The translations under genes were made by a program, and so were the position numbers. Below are positions 18,668 to 27,931 of a stretch of DNA of 64,000 nucleotides, one piece after another (position 1 is the first letter of the stretch; each line of letters opens with the position of its first letter). The notes beneath the pieces were generated by a model that saw nothing but the letters and a program-made list of their open reading frames with translations, did no database searches and was not told the origin of the DNA. Source of the stretch: SHVO01 sp050246995. Lineage in GTDB: Bacteria; Pseudomonadota; Alphaproteobacteria; Rhodospirillales; Rhodospirillaceae. The stretch is from contig JBFWVA010000001.1 in the NCBI GenBank assembly GCA_050246995.1, positions 620,001-684,000 on the forward strand, in the 5' to 3' direction.

Positions 18668-20574
18668 GGCTCACCTATTCTCAAACGCTTAAGCCGGACA
18701 GCGATGCCACCGCGATAATAGGTTCCATCCAATTTTGCCGGCCCGACCGCGACCGAGGCCACGCGCGGACTCGCCGCCGATTTCAAGTCGACGAACCGCT
18801 CCGTGGTGTCGACGAATGGCGATAAAACGAAACCCGTATGTGCCATGCCTGGCACCAAACGGTGCGTGAGCGTCCGGCCGTCATCAAAGGTCGTTACGAT
18901 CTCCACCAGCGGCGGCTTGAACAAGAGGTTGCGCAGACGACCGAGCCATGACGGTTCGAGATCAAGCTCAAGCCACAAGACCGCGTCATTCCACTGTGAA
19001 ATGTCTACGGCTTGGCCAAAGGAGACCCGTGTTTCATGGATAGGTTCGAGTGATACTTCACGCGGCACCGCGCGGCGGGTTAAAGCCGTGTAGCCATGTT
19101 CAACGGGCGCCGCATCATATAGCCGGAGAAGATCGGGCCAGAGCGCGCCTTCCTCAAGCGCCGGAAAGCGGCCATTGATGGGCGCTATCTTGAATAGAAA
19201 CGTCTGCGGGGCGCGTTCCGAACGGAGAAAATCGCGGTTCCGCGCAATAAGGCCCGGGGTATAGACGCTGTAAGTTTGAAAGACCGGACGCGGCCGATAA
19301 TCGGCCTCGTGCGCGAGAAGAATGGCCTGGTCTCCGCCCGCGATATCGGCCGTTCCCGTGAAGGGCGGCAACGGATGACTTTCGCGAATACTCTTCAGGA
19401 ATTCGGGCCACTCCCGCATGAGTTGACTGTAATGACCGCCAAAGGTGAAGCGCGCCACCGCGGCCACGTCGTCGCGCATGACGTTCAAGGTGTCTTCCGC
19501 CATTGCGGCGGCGCCCCCATGTTCGGAGCGTCCGATAAGGGCCAAATGCGCCCCTGAAAAATACACGAGGCTCGCAAGAGTCAGCACGGCGAAGCCCATG
19601 CGATGGGGGATCGCGCCACGTGAGACGGCATCACCGAGATACGTGACGGTCAACAGCGCGAGCGCTGCCCAAGCGATGACGGCGTGTCCGATATCGTGGC
19701 GGACAAATCCCGCCTTCGCGGCGAGAAAGGCCAGCAGGCCAAACACGGCCATCGCGAGCGCGGCATCCATGGTCTGGCGTAGATTGCGGGCCGCTTCGCG
19801 ATGAGCAATCATCGCAGTCGCAGCGAATGCGATAAACATGAAGGCGGCCACTTCGCCAATTGGCGCGTATTCAACCATGGCCTCGCTATAGCCGCTGGAA
19901 ATTTCAGAGGCCGCCGCGAGATAGGTCCAAAGGCCCGACAGTTCCTGCCCCGCCGCGAGATAGGCCGCGAGATAAGCCGTGAGATAAAGCGGCGTCAAAA
20001 CGGGCGGGGCGCGGTAACGGGCGAACCGCGCGACATCCGTGAGGATCACCGCGGGAAATGAGGCCGCCGCATAGGTCATCTTCATCAACGCCGCGATGCC
20101 CTGCAACATCGCAAGCGTTGCAGCGGCCGTTGTGCCAATGCGGCCCCCGCGACGGCCAACCAGGAAAAGAACGAAGCAGGCCGCGAAGACCCGCCCATCC
20201 TGGATCGCGCTCACCCCCACCAGAGCCAACGCGGCGAACAGCGGAATCCACCAGATGACATGGCCCGCGCGGTAAAGAATTAAGAGCGCGCCTCCCAAGG
20301 CCGCGTAGAAGGCGAGCCAATAGGCAATCGAAATCAGGAAGAGGCCTGGAAAAAAAGCCGGCGGCGCCAGGGCGCCGAGCGGACCATAGGTGAAGATCAC
20401 GTCACGGCCAAATTGCCAACCGTGCGTCAGCGCGTGGCCGATCACCATGAACCACGCAGGATCGAGCCCCGCCGAAGGCATCGCCGGACGCCACGGCGGG
20501 AATAACAGCAGGCACAAAAGCACGACGCCTGCGCCCCGACCCAACCGCGCTAATTTCACAGCGTCAGTTTGCAT
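18664..20574 (-). CDS. Polytopic membrane protein, GT-C-like, function unknown
   Basis: The 636-residue protein has about ten membrane spans in the first 400 residues and a soluble C-terminal region of about 230 residues. The first external loop carries GLDPAWFMVIGHAL and GRDVIFTYGPLG; the latter motif recurs in uncharacterised bacterial GT-C-like proteins. I chose the ATG at 20574, giving MQTDAVKLARLG before the first span; longer forms would lie inside the upstream gene. That gene's stop overlaps this start by 11 bases, so the pair is translationally coupled. A glycan-assembly role is inferred from the neighbourhood. Confidence 0.68.
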   Translation of the reverse strand: MQTDAVKLARLGRGAGVVLLCLLLFPPWRPAMPSAGLDPAWFMVIGHALTHGWQFGRDVIFTYGPLGALAPPAFFPGLFLISIAYWLAFYAALGGALLILYRAGHVIWWIPLFAALALVGVSAIQDGRVFAACFVLFLVGRRGGRIGTTAAATLAMLQGIAALMKMTYAAASFPAVILTDVARFARYRAPPVLTPLYLTAYLAAYLAAGQELSGLWTYLAAASEISSGYSEAMVEYAPIGEVAAFMFIAFAATAMIAHREAARNLRQTMDAALAMAVFGLLAFLAAKAGFVRHDIGHAVIAWAALALLTVTYLGDAVSRGAIPHRMGFAVLTLASLVYFSGAHLALIGRSEHGGAAAMAEDTLNVMRDDVAAVARFTFGGHYSQLMREWPEFLKSIRESHPLPPFTGTADIAGGDQAILLAHEADYRPRPVFQTYSVYTPGLIARNRDFLRSERAPQTFLFKIAPINGRFPALEEGALWPDLLRLYDAAPVEHGYTALTRRAVPREVSLEPIHETRVSFGQAVDISQWNDAVLWLELDLEPSWLGRLRNLLFKPPLVEIVTTFDDGRTLTHRLVPGMAHTGFVLSPFVDTTERFVDLKSAASPRVASVAVGPAKLDGTYYRGGIAVRLKRLRIGEP

Positions 20575-22270
20575 TGGTGGGCCGATCTGGGCATGCGGTC
20601 CGCAACGCGCCCGCGGCCGCGCCGCTGCGGATGTAACCGGTGAATCCGCCCCAAAGCGCGCGGGGGTCGACTTGTTGGGCGACATCGGCGCGCTTATGGC
20701 CTGTGACGGCAACCCCCTCGATCACGCCGTCATGATCGATATAAACAAAATCTGGCATGTCCCCGTCCGCATCGAAGACCCATCCCGTGACGCGCAGATA
20801 TGCTGCTTCGCCATCGATCGCCTCGGGCTCATGAACAACGCCGCGGCAGGGATGGAAACCTTGTTCTGCGGATTTGCCGATCGCGCCGACGGCGGCGATG
20901 AGTTCGCCGGCATTCATGATCGAAAGGCGCTCTTCCTCGGCGCGTTGCGCAACGCGCAACACCTGACCGACGGCGTCCGGCGTACTGGTCGGATAAAGAT
21001 TTCCGATAGCCTGGAGATCTCGGACACGCATCTTGAGGGCAAGCGCCCCGCTCATTTTAGAGTGCACGGAGTCTGGTCCGGCGTCGCTAAAAGCAACTGC
21101 CTGCGCATCCCACAGCCCCAGAGCGACAACCGCGCCGATGACAATCACGCTGGCGCGGGCGAAACGCGCCGTTCTGAACGCATGCGCGAAAAGAAGCGCA
21201 AGCGCGCCCCACGCCACGAGGGATGGGGTGGAGTACCGCGAAACCAATGCCGCGTTCGGTTGAATCGCGGCACGCCCCAGCGCAATCACGGCACAGCTTA
21301 GCCCGACATAAATGAGGAATATGACAAGCGCGAGGATCATCGGATCAAGATCCGCGCGCGCGCGCAGCCATCGGACTCCAAAAACGGCCGACGCAGCAAT
21401 GAAGAAAGCGCCGGCAACATAATTCGCCGCCGCGTACCGAAACATGGATTCGAATGGCAGCCCAAAAAAAGTGAGAATGAACGTCACGACCTGAGAAAAA
21501 TTGGCATGGTCGCGCTCGACCAGAAAGTACCCCTGAAACCACGCGAAGATCGCCGCGAGCGTGATGACCGCGGCAACTCCGGCACGCCGCCACGAAGGAT
21601 GCGGCATCGCAACCAGCATCACGCATAACAACGGCAACACCAGAAGACCGTTCGCCATCGTGCCGAGAGAAGCGAGTCCGAAGAGCAGGGCGGCTCCGAA
21701 CCATCCACGACCGCGCGGCCGAAACGACATGGCCAGACAGGCGAAGGCCACCAGAGGAAACAAGTAAGCGACGAAGAACTGGCTCTGAAAGCCCCAACTC
21801 AGATTCTGTTCCTGGAGCCAAGAGAAACAGAGAGGACCGAGCGCCAACGCAGTGACCGGCCATAGACCGGGGCGATCCTTCAATAGATGCCGCGCGATGG
21901 CGGCGAGCGCGGCCCAGGTCAGCACGGCGAGAAGGCCGTTGAAGGGAACAAGCAGAAGCGACCGGCCGCCGAAAAACGTGAGATCGAGATAGAACAAGAC
22001 ATCCGAGAACCAGATACGATGCTCGTTGGTCTGAACGAAAAGCGCGCGCCAATTGCCGTCCAGATAATCGATATAAGCCGCGAGATAGGCGTCCCACATG
22101 TCCCAGAAGGGCACCGGCGTGTACCAACGCACCAACCCCACCGCCATAACCACGAAGAAGATGAAGGGGATAACGGCAAAAACGGCCGCCGGCAGACGAT
22201 CAATAATTTCCGCGACGCGTTCGATGCGTAAGCGCCAAGGCGACTGAAGTTGGGTGGGTGCAACGTTCAT
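20564..22270 (-). CDS. Polytopic membrane protein, GT-C-like, with C-terminal soluble domain (paralogue B)
   Basis: At 568 residues it is exactly as long as paralogue A at 13924-15630. Shared segments include YTPVP and DMW in the first external loop, NEHRI, FQSQF, LGTMANGLL and SRYSTPSLVAW. The C-terminal domains share a pattern of GW, a short acidic turn, a hydrophobic strand with an aromatic pair, then GFxGY. I chose the ATG at 22270 (MNVAPTQ), since 35 extra N-terminal residues in the longer frame look non-coding. It is the first gene of a two-gene unit with 18664-20574, and divergent from the 22388 operon. Glycosyltransferase activity is inference. Confidence 0.7.
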   Translation of the reverse strand: MNVAPTQLQSPWRLRIERVAEIIDRLPAAVFAVIPFIFFVVMAVGLVRWYTPVPFWDMWDAYLAAYIDYLDGNWRALFVQTNEHRIWFSDVLFYLDLTFFGGRSLLLVPFNGLLAVLTWAALAAIARHLLKDRPGLWPVTALALGPLCFSWLQEQNLSWGFQSQFFVAYLFPLVAFACLAMSFRPRGRGWFGAALLFGLASLGTMANGLLVLPLLCVMLVAMPHPSWRRAGVAAVITLAAIFAWFQGYFLVERDHANFSQVVTFILTFFGLPFESMFRYAAANYVAGAFFIAASAVFGVRWLRARADLDPMILALVIFLIYVGLSCAVIALGRAAIQPNAALVSRYSTPSLVAWGALALLFAHAFRTARFARASVIVIGAVVALGLWDAQAVAFSDAGPDSVHSKMSGALALKMRVRDLQAIGNLYPTSTPDAVGQVLRVAQRAEEERLSIMNAGELIAAVGAIGKSAEQGFHPCRGVVHEPEAIDGEAAYLRVTGWVFDADGDMPDFVYIDHDGVIEGVAVTGHKRADVAQQVDPRALWGGFTGYIRSGAAAGALRTACPDRPTNAN

Positions 22271-22387
22271 CGTGAAACGGGAGAGGTTCAGGCCGCGCGT
22301 ATGAATAGCATGATGGACACCGCCATTGTGAACGGCCTTCAGGGTAAATAAGCTGTCGATCGCGGCGCTCCGCATGAATCATCAACC

Positions 22388-25084
22388 ATGGTCCCAGGCA
22401 AAATCGAAGAAACACGCCTTGCCGGCCTGAAGGCCGCAGCACCCATGCTGGCTGTGGCCGCGGGCCCGCTGCTCCTGGCGATGTTTGTGCTGCTCGGTCC
22501 GTTTCTAACGAGCCCGATCTATACCCATAGCGGCCTCGGCATCGGGATCGGCCCAAGACTTCTGCCCGGCGTCCCAACGATCGATCCAAACATCGCCATT
22601 ACGTCTTTTGCCCTCGGACTGCGGGCCGCGCAGGACGTCGTCGCGGGCCATCTTCCTCTTTGGAATCATTTCCAGGGATTTGGCGCGCCCCTTCTCGGCG
22701 AGATGCAATCGGCCGCCCTCTTTCCGCCGACCCTTTTGCTGCTGCTGCCAAGCGGGCAGGCGCTAGAACATATATTTTTGCAGTGGATCGGTGGGGTCGG
22801 CGCTTATTTGTTCTTTCGCCGTTTCGGTCTCGGCACAGCCGCAGCTGTCATCGGCGCAGTACTGTATGAGTTCAATGGCGTCTTCGCGACGCTGCGCAAC
22901 GCTGCGTTCAATCCTGTCGCCTTCCTGCCGTGGCTCCTGTTCTGCGTGGAAGCATTGCGCGACCTCGTGACGCGGGGGCGCCGGTACGGCGAAAGATTTA
23001 CCGCGATCTGCGTGACGGGCGCCATGGGCGCCCTTGCGCTCTACGCCGGCTTTCCCGAGACCGCTTATCTCTACGCCCTCTTTGTCGTTGTCTGGGCCCT
23101 CTTTCGCTTGAATGGGCTACAGCGCCGTAAAGCGTTCGCCCTCTTCCTTGATCTCGCGGTCGCGGCTTGCCTTGCCCTCGTCCTCAGCGCCCCACTTCTC
23201 GTGGCGTTTATTACATATCTCCCAGAAGCGAGTGTCGGGGGGCATGGCGACACGTTCGTCGGCATGGTGCAGGAGAAGGAAACAGCGATCCTTTATCTCC
23301 TGCCGTACTTCTATGGAAACTTCATCGCCGCCGCCGACGTACGGATTGGAAGCCTCTCCATCAGCTCCGGCGGTTATATCGCCGTCGCGCCTGTAGTCCT
23401 CGCCGCCGCGTCGCTTTTCGCGCCGGGATACCGGGCCGTCAAACTGTTGCTGTGCGCGTGGTTGCTGATCGCACTCGGCGCCAGCCACGGCTGGCCCGGC
23501 ATCTATCCCGCATTTATGTCGCTGCCGCTCATGAAACTCGCGGTCCCGGGCCGTTACCTGAACGCGAGCTGGCTATTCTGCGTTATATTCCTTGCCGCGC
23601 TGATGATCGACCAGTTGGCGCACTTGAACGCCGCGCAGCGGCGCCGCTGCGCCATGGGCGCGCTCGCCGTCTTGACCGCCGTGATTATTGCAGTCGCCGT
23701 GCCCGCAGCCGAAATGCTTCCGCGCGCGTGGGCGAGCGGCCCCTTGTCCGTGACTTTGAGCGTCACGGCAGGAATGCTGGTCACGGCCTCGATCGTGATC
23801 GCATTGTACGCGCGTGCACCGCGAATGCGCGCAGCGGCCCTCGCCGTCGCTGTGGTGGAGGCCGGCATTCTTTTTATCGTGCCCTTCTTCGCCTATCCGC
23901 GCAGCGGCGATATCGACCGTAGCGCGCTCGCATTCCTTCAGGCCAACACCGGCTATCAGCGTGTCGCCAAGACAGATAGCTTTGGCCTCGGCGCTAACTT
24001 CGGCGCGACTTTCGGCATCGGTCTCATCAACTTTGATGACCTTCCCTCTCCGCTCCGCACCATTGAATATATAGGCACGCATATCGACGAATACGCGGGC
24101 AACATCTTCTTGCCTGAATCGCCGGCCCTTGCTGGCAAGGAACTCACTGACCGCCGGCGGCGGCTGCGCGAGCGCCTGCCCGCCTATGCGCGCGCGGGCG
24201 TGAAATATGTCATGGCCGCGCCAAATTTCTACGCCGATACCGCGGGCGAGGTAATCTGGCGCGATGAGAAAGCCATCGTGCTGCCGCAGGACGGCGTCCT
24301 GACGATCGCGAGTCGCCATACAACCGCGACGATGCCGGTCGAAGCGTTGACCGTTCGCACCAGCAATTTCCGCAATACCACGACGGGTTTTCTGACGGCG
24401 CGGGTCTGTTCGAAAGATGTCTGCGCAAAAGGTAGCGCGGACTTTGCGAAGATCGAGGATGGCCAACTTGCCTTCATCGCTTTGGATACGCCGCTGACTC
24501 TCGAGGCCGGCGAGGCATACACGGTCGAATTCCGGAAAGAAGGGGGGACCGCAGGAGTCATCTGGACCTACCCCCGCGAAGAAAGTGCGCCCATGCAACG
24601 CGCTTTGGAGAGCCCCACGCCACTTATGGACGGCTACGGTATTGAACTCGCTTTCGTACCGGCCGGACGCCCCAAGCCCGTTCACGTCAGCCGCTCCATG
24701 TCGATCTTTGAGCTGCAAGACGTGAGGCCCTATGCCGCCGCCCCCGATTGCGAGGTGACCTTACGTTCTCACGACAGGATGCGGACCATGTGCCGGCGTA
24801 CGTCACAGCTTGTCCGCTTAAATGTTCACATGACGGGCTGGACCGCGACGGTGAATGGACGGGGCACGCCGATCCGACTTACCGACAATACGTTCCAGAC
24901 CATTGAGCTGCCCGAAGGACCGGCCGAGATCGTATTCCGCTATACGCCGCCCGGCTTTACACCGGCTCTATTCGCGGCATTGGGCGCCGTCCTATTGGTT
25001 CTCACAGGCTTTGCGCTTGCAGCCTGGCGCCGCTATAGAGGCGCAAGCGAGAATTCCGCTGACGCGGCATCCGCGCTGCCGTAA
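22388..25084 (+). CDS. YfhO-like polytopic membrane protein
   Basis: The 898-residue protein has roughly twelve membrane spans over residues 20-500 and a large extracytoplasmic C-terminal domain ending in one more span and a basic tail. The first loop holds the YfhO-type segment HLPLWNHFQGFGAPLLGE and the next spans read FFRRFGLGTAAAVIGAVL. YfhO relatives in Gram-positive bacteria are glycosyltransferases of the GT-C type that decorate lipoteichoic acid. It is the first gene of the operon that encodes the lipid-linked pentose pathway (4 bases to the next start), so it may use that donor (inference). Confidence 0.78.
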   Translation: MVPGKIEETRLAGLKAAAPMLAVAAGPLLLAMFVLLGPFLTSPIYTHSGLGIGIGPRLLPGVPTIDPNIAITSFALGLRAAQDVVAGHLPLWNHFQGFGAPLLGEMQSAALFPPTLLLLLPSGQALEHIFLQWIGGVGAYLFFRRFGLGTAAAVIGAVLYEFNGVFATLRNAAFNPVAFLPWLLFCVEALRDLVTRGRRYGERFTAICVTGAMGALALYAGFPETAYLYALFVVVWALFRLNGLQRRKAFALFLDLAVAACLALVLSAPLLVAFITYLPEASVGGHGDTFVGMVQEKETAILYLLPYFYGNFIAAADVRIGSLSISSGGYIAVAPVVLAAASLFAPGYRAVKLLLCAWLLIALGASHGWPGIYPAFMSLPLMKLAVPGRYLNASWLFCVIFLAALMIDQLAHLNAAQRRRCAMGALAVLTAVIIAVAVPAAEMLPRAWASGPLSVTLSVTAGMLVTASIVIALYARAPRMRAAALAVAVVEAGILFIVPFFAYPRSGDIDRSALAFLQANTGYQRVAKTDSFGLGANFGATFGIGLINFDDLPSPLRTIEYIGTHIDEYAGNIFLPESPALAGKELTDRRRRLRERLPAYARAGVKYVMAAPNFYADTAGEVIWRDEKAIVLPQDGVLTIASRHTTATMPVEALTVRTSNFRNTTTGFLTARVCSKDVCAKGSADFAKIEDGQLAFIALDTPLTLEAGEAYTVEFRKEGGTAGVIWTYPREESAPMQRALESPTPLMDGYGIELAFVPAGRPKPVHVSRSMSIFELQDVRPYAAAPDCEVTLRSHDRMRTMCRRTSQLVRLNVHMTGWTATVNGRGTPIRLTDNTFQTIELPEGPAEIVFRYTPPGFTPALFAALGAVLLVLTGFALAAWRRYRGASENSADAASALP

Positions 25085-25088
25085 AATT

Positions 25089-26585
25089 ATGAAGACCCAA
25101 GGACTTATGGACGTTCGCGAGACAGGTTTGATGAACGAGAATGCCCGGCCGGCGATCGATGATGTTCAGGTGCCGCTGGTCGTGGACCTCGACGGAACGC
25201 TGCTGCGTACGGATCTTCTGTACGAAAAATTCGCGCTGCTGCTGTTCTCGAAGCCCTGGATCCTGGCGTTCATTCCCTTCTGGCTGCTGCGCGGCAAGGC
25301 CTATCTGAAACGCGAATTCGCCCGGCGCGCCGACCTCGACGTGGAAACACTTCCCGTCAATGAACAGCTTCTGGAGTGGCTGCGCGCCGAGAAGGCGCGG
25401 GGGCGGACGCTCGCGTTAATATCGGCGTCCGACGACGGGGTCGTGCGCCGTGTCGCACAGCGCTTCGGCGATCTCTTCGACATCGTGCAAGGCAGCGACG
25501 GCGGCGTCAATCTCGCGGGGCATCGAAAGCTCGATGCGTTGAAGGCGCGCTTCGGCGCGAACTTCACTTATGTCGGTGATGAGCACCGCGACATCGTGAT
25601 CTGGGAGCATTGCCGCTCCGCCGTGCTCGCAGGCCGTGGATGCAGCTTGCGCGATCGTCTCTCACCATCCGTGACCGTTGCAGGCGCTTTCGCGACGCCA
25701 GCGGTGACGATAGCTACTTGGGTGCGGGAGTTTAGGGTTCAGCAATGGGCGAAAAACGCGCTGCTGTTCGTTCCGCTGCTTCTGTCGGGCGATTTTTTGA
25801 ATCTGGATTTGATTGGCCGTGTGGCGCTCGGCTTCATCGCCTTCAGCCTGCTGGCATCGGCCTCCTATCTTTTCAACGATCTCGTGGATTTGCGCGCGGA
25901 CCGGATGCACCGATCCAAATCGAAACGCCCCCTGGCCTCGGGCACGTTGCCGTTGCGCTCCGCGCTCATGGTCTTGCCGGTAATGGCGCTGGCCGTCGCC
26001 GCGCTTCTCTCCCAACTGCCTTGGGAGTTCACCGGGGTCGCGCTTGTCTACCTCGGCGTCACACTCGCTTATTCCTATGCTTTGAAGCGCACGCCTATTC
26101 TCGACCTTTTAGCGCTGGGTTTCCTTTTCACGGTACGGATCCTTGCCGGCATCGCGGCGTCGGAGACCTCGATTTCGCCGTGGCTGCTGGTGTTCTCGAT
26201 GTTCTTCTTCTTCAGCCTCGCGACGGTGAAACGCTATAGCGAATGCCGAGTCATGGCGGCGGAAGGCCGCAGCCACCTCACGGGGCGCGGCTATCACGCG
26301 GCCGACGCGGCGACTTTGATGGCGCTGGGCGTCGCCAGTGGATTTTGCTCGATCCTCGTCTTCTTCCTGTTTTTGATCGATCCGTTGTCGCCCGTGAGCG
26401 CCTACAGCCGGCCTGAGCTTTTGTGGATGGTCTGCGCTGTGCTTGCTTATTGGCTGGGCCGCGCGTGGCTCTTCGCGGGGCGCGGCGAGATGCATGATGA
26501 CGTCGTGGTCTTTGCCTTGAAGGACCGAGTGTCGCTTGCGCTCGGCGCAATTTGCGCGATCCTCGGCCTGCTCGCCAATCTCTGA
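25089..26585 (+). CDS. HAD-phosphatase / UbiA prenyltransferase fusion (DPPR-synthase-like)
   Basis: The 498 residues split in two. Residues 25-210 are a HAD hydrolase with all four motifs: VDLDGTLLRTD, LISASDDG, a lysine in GHRKLDALK and YVGDEHRD. Residues 220-498 are a UbiA-type membrane prenyltransferase with the Mg-pyrophosphate motif NDLVDLRADRMHRSKSKRP. The UbiA half resembles decaprenyl-phosphate 5-phosphoribosyltransferase (Rv3806c), which joins PRPP to a polyprenyl phosphate. The HAD half could remove the 5-phosphate (inference). I chose the ATG at 25089, 4 bases after the previous stop. The next gene starts inside its stop codon. Confidence 0.83.
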   Translation: MKTQGLMDVRETGLMNENARPAIDDVQVPLVVDLDGTLLRTDLLYEKFALLLFSKPWILAFIPFWLLRGKAYLKREFARRADLDVETLPVNEQLLEWLRAEKARGRTLALISASDDGVVRRVAQRFGDLFDIVQGSDGGVNLAGHRKLDALKARFGANFTYVGDEHRDIVIWEHCRSAVLAGRGCSLRDRLSPSVTVAGAFATPAVTIATWVREFRVQQWAKNALLFVPLLLSGDFLNLDLIGRVALGFIAFSLLASASYLFNDLVDLRADRMHRSKSKRPLASGTLPLRSALMVLPVMALAVAALLSQLPWEFTGVALVYLGVTLAYSYALKRTPILDLLALGFLFTVRILAGIAASETSISPWLLVFSMFFFFSLATVKRYSECRVMAAEGRSHLTGRGYHAADAATLMALGVASGFCSILVFFLFLIDPLSPVSAYSRPELLWMVCAVLAYWLGRAWLFAGRGEMHDDVVVFALKDRVSLALGAICAILGLLANL

Positions 26586-27931
26586 TGGACGTCTTGCACC
26601 AACGCAAAGATGCGCTGAGTTGGGGACGAACCCATCACTTCACGCATCAGATGGCGCAACCCGGCTTCGCCGACGAACTGCCCGCTATCCTCAAGACGCG
26701 CGGCGGACATTCAGTATTGGCCCGCGGCCTCGGCCGATCTTACGGTGACAGCGGCCTGAACGCGGACAACATCCTGATCGATATGCGCGCGCTAGATCAT
26801 GTGCGCGGCTTCGATCAGGCGACCGGCGTCCTCGATGCCGAGGCGGGCGTGACTTTGAAGGGCATTATTGAACTATGCGCGCACCACGGCGCCGCTTGGT
26901 TTCTCCCGGTCACACCCGGCACCAAGTTTGTCACCCTTGGCGGCGCGATCGCAAACGACGTGCACGGTAAGAACCACCACGGCGCCGGATGCTTCGGCAA
27001 TCACGTCCTGTCATTGCGGCTGATGCGCTCGGACGGAACCGTCCTGACGTGCTCACGGGGCGAGAATGCCGATCTGTTCCACGCCACGCTCGGCGGCATG
27101 GGGCTGACTGGGTTAATTCTTTCGGCGCGTCTCGCCTTGAAGTCCGTGCCGGGGCTGTGGGTCGAAAGCGAAGATATTCGCTATGACTCGCTGGACGAAT
27201 TCTACGCGTTGACCAACGAATCGCTTGAGGGCTGGGAATATACGGTCGCCTGGATCGATTGTCTGGCGCGCGGCGCGGCAACCGGACGCGGCATTTTCTC
27301 GCGTTCACGCCATGCCGCCGCTTCCCTCCCGTCGCCGTGCGTGGTGGACCCGCACTTTGCGCTCCCCTTCGATCTGCCGTACATCGCGCTTAATAAGCTC
27401 ACTTTGGCGGCGTTCAATGCGCTTTATATCCGCAAGGCGCCGCGCAGGCCCGCGCGTAAGCGGACGTCCTTTGACGCCGCTTTCTATCCGCTGGACGCGA
27501 TTGGCCAATTCAACCGGCTTTATGGCCGGCGCGGCTTCTATCAATATCAATGCGCCGTACCCACGCGGAGCGAGCGCGACGCAACGCGCGCCCTGCTGAC
27601 CGAAATTTCGCAAGCCGGTGTCGGATCGTTCCTGGCGGTGCTAAAGACATTCGGTGATAAACCCTCGCCCGGAATGATGTCTTTCCCCATGGCTGGAACC
27701 ACCCTCGCCCTCGACTTCGCCAATGACGGCGCGTCGACCCTCGCCTTGTTGTCACGCCTCGACGCAATCACACGCGCAGCCGGGGGCCGCATCTACCCGG
27801 CGAAAGACGGCCGCGTGTCCGCCGCGGATTTCCAGGCGGGCTATCCGCAGTGGCGGGATTTCGCGCGCTTTATCGACTCTGGATTTTCGTCCAGCTTCTG
27901 GCGCCGCGTCAGCGCGGGAGTAGCCGCATGA
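26585..27931 (+). CDS. DprE1-like FAD-linked oxidoreductase (lipid-P-ribose 2'-oxidase)
   Basis: The 448-residue protein carries the FAD-binding motif ARGLGRSYGDSGLN, the segment GGAIANDVHGKNHHGAG, and a C-terminal KDGR segment with the catalytic lysine (about K407). These match DprE1, which oxidises decaprenyl-phosphoryl-ribose at C2. The stretch equivalent to the DprE1 benzothiazinone site reads SFPMAGTTLALDF, with alanine (A375) where M. tuberculosis has Cys387. The start ATG overlaps the TGA of the HAD-UbiA gene by one base. Its partner reductase is the next gene, overlapping by ATGA. The polyprenyl substrate is inferred. Confidence 0.85.
   Translation: MDVLHQRKDALSWGRTHHFTHQMAQPGFADELPAILKTRGGHSVLARGLGRSYGDSGLNADNILIDMRALDHVRGFDQATGVLDAEAGVTLKGIIELCAHHGAAWFLPVTPGTKFVTLGGAIANDVHGKNHHGAGCFGNHVLSLRLMRSDGTVLTCSRGENADLFHATLGGMGLTGLILSARLALKSVPGLWVESEDIRYDSLDEFYALTNESLEGWEYTVAWIDCLARGAATGRGIFSRSRHAAASLPSPCVVDPHFALPFDLPYIALNKLTLAAFNALYIRKAPRRPARKRTSFDAAFYPLDAIGQFNRLYGRRGFYQYQCAVPTRSERDATRALLTEISQAGVGSFLAVLKTFGDKPSPGMMSFPMAGTTLALDFANDGASTLALLSRLDAITRAAGGRIYPAKDGRVSAADFQAGYPQWRDFARFIDSGFSSSFWRRVSAGVAA

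Noticed and set aside
23573..24718. Open frame of 381 codons on the minus strand inside the YfhO-like gene.
   Set aside because: A high-GC shadow frame. The plus strand encodes a plausible membrane protein with coherent spans, and the minus-strand product is low in hydrophobic structure.
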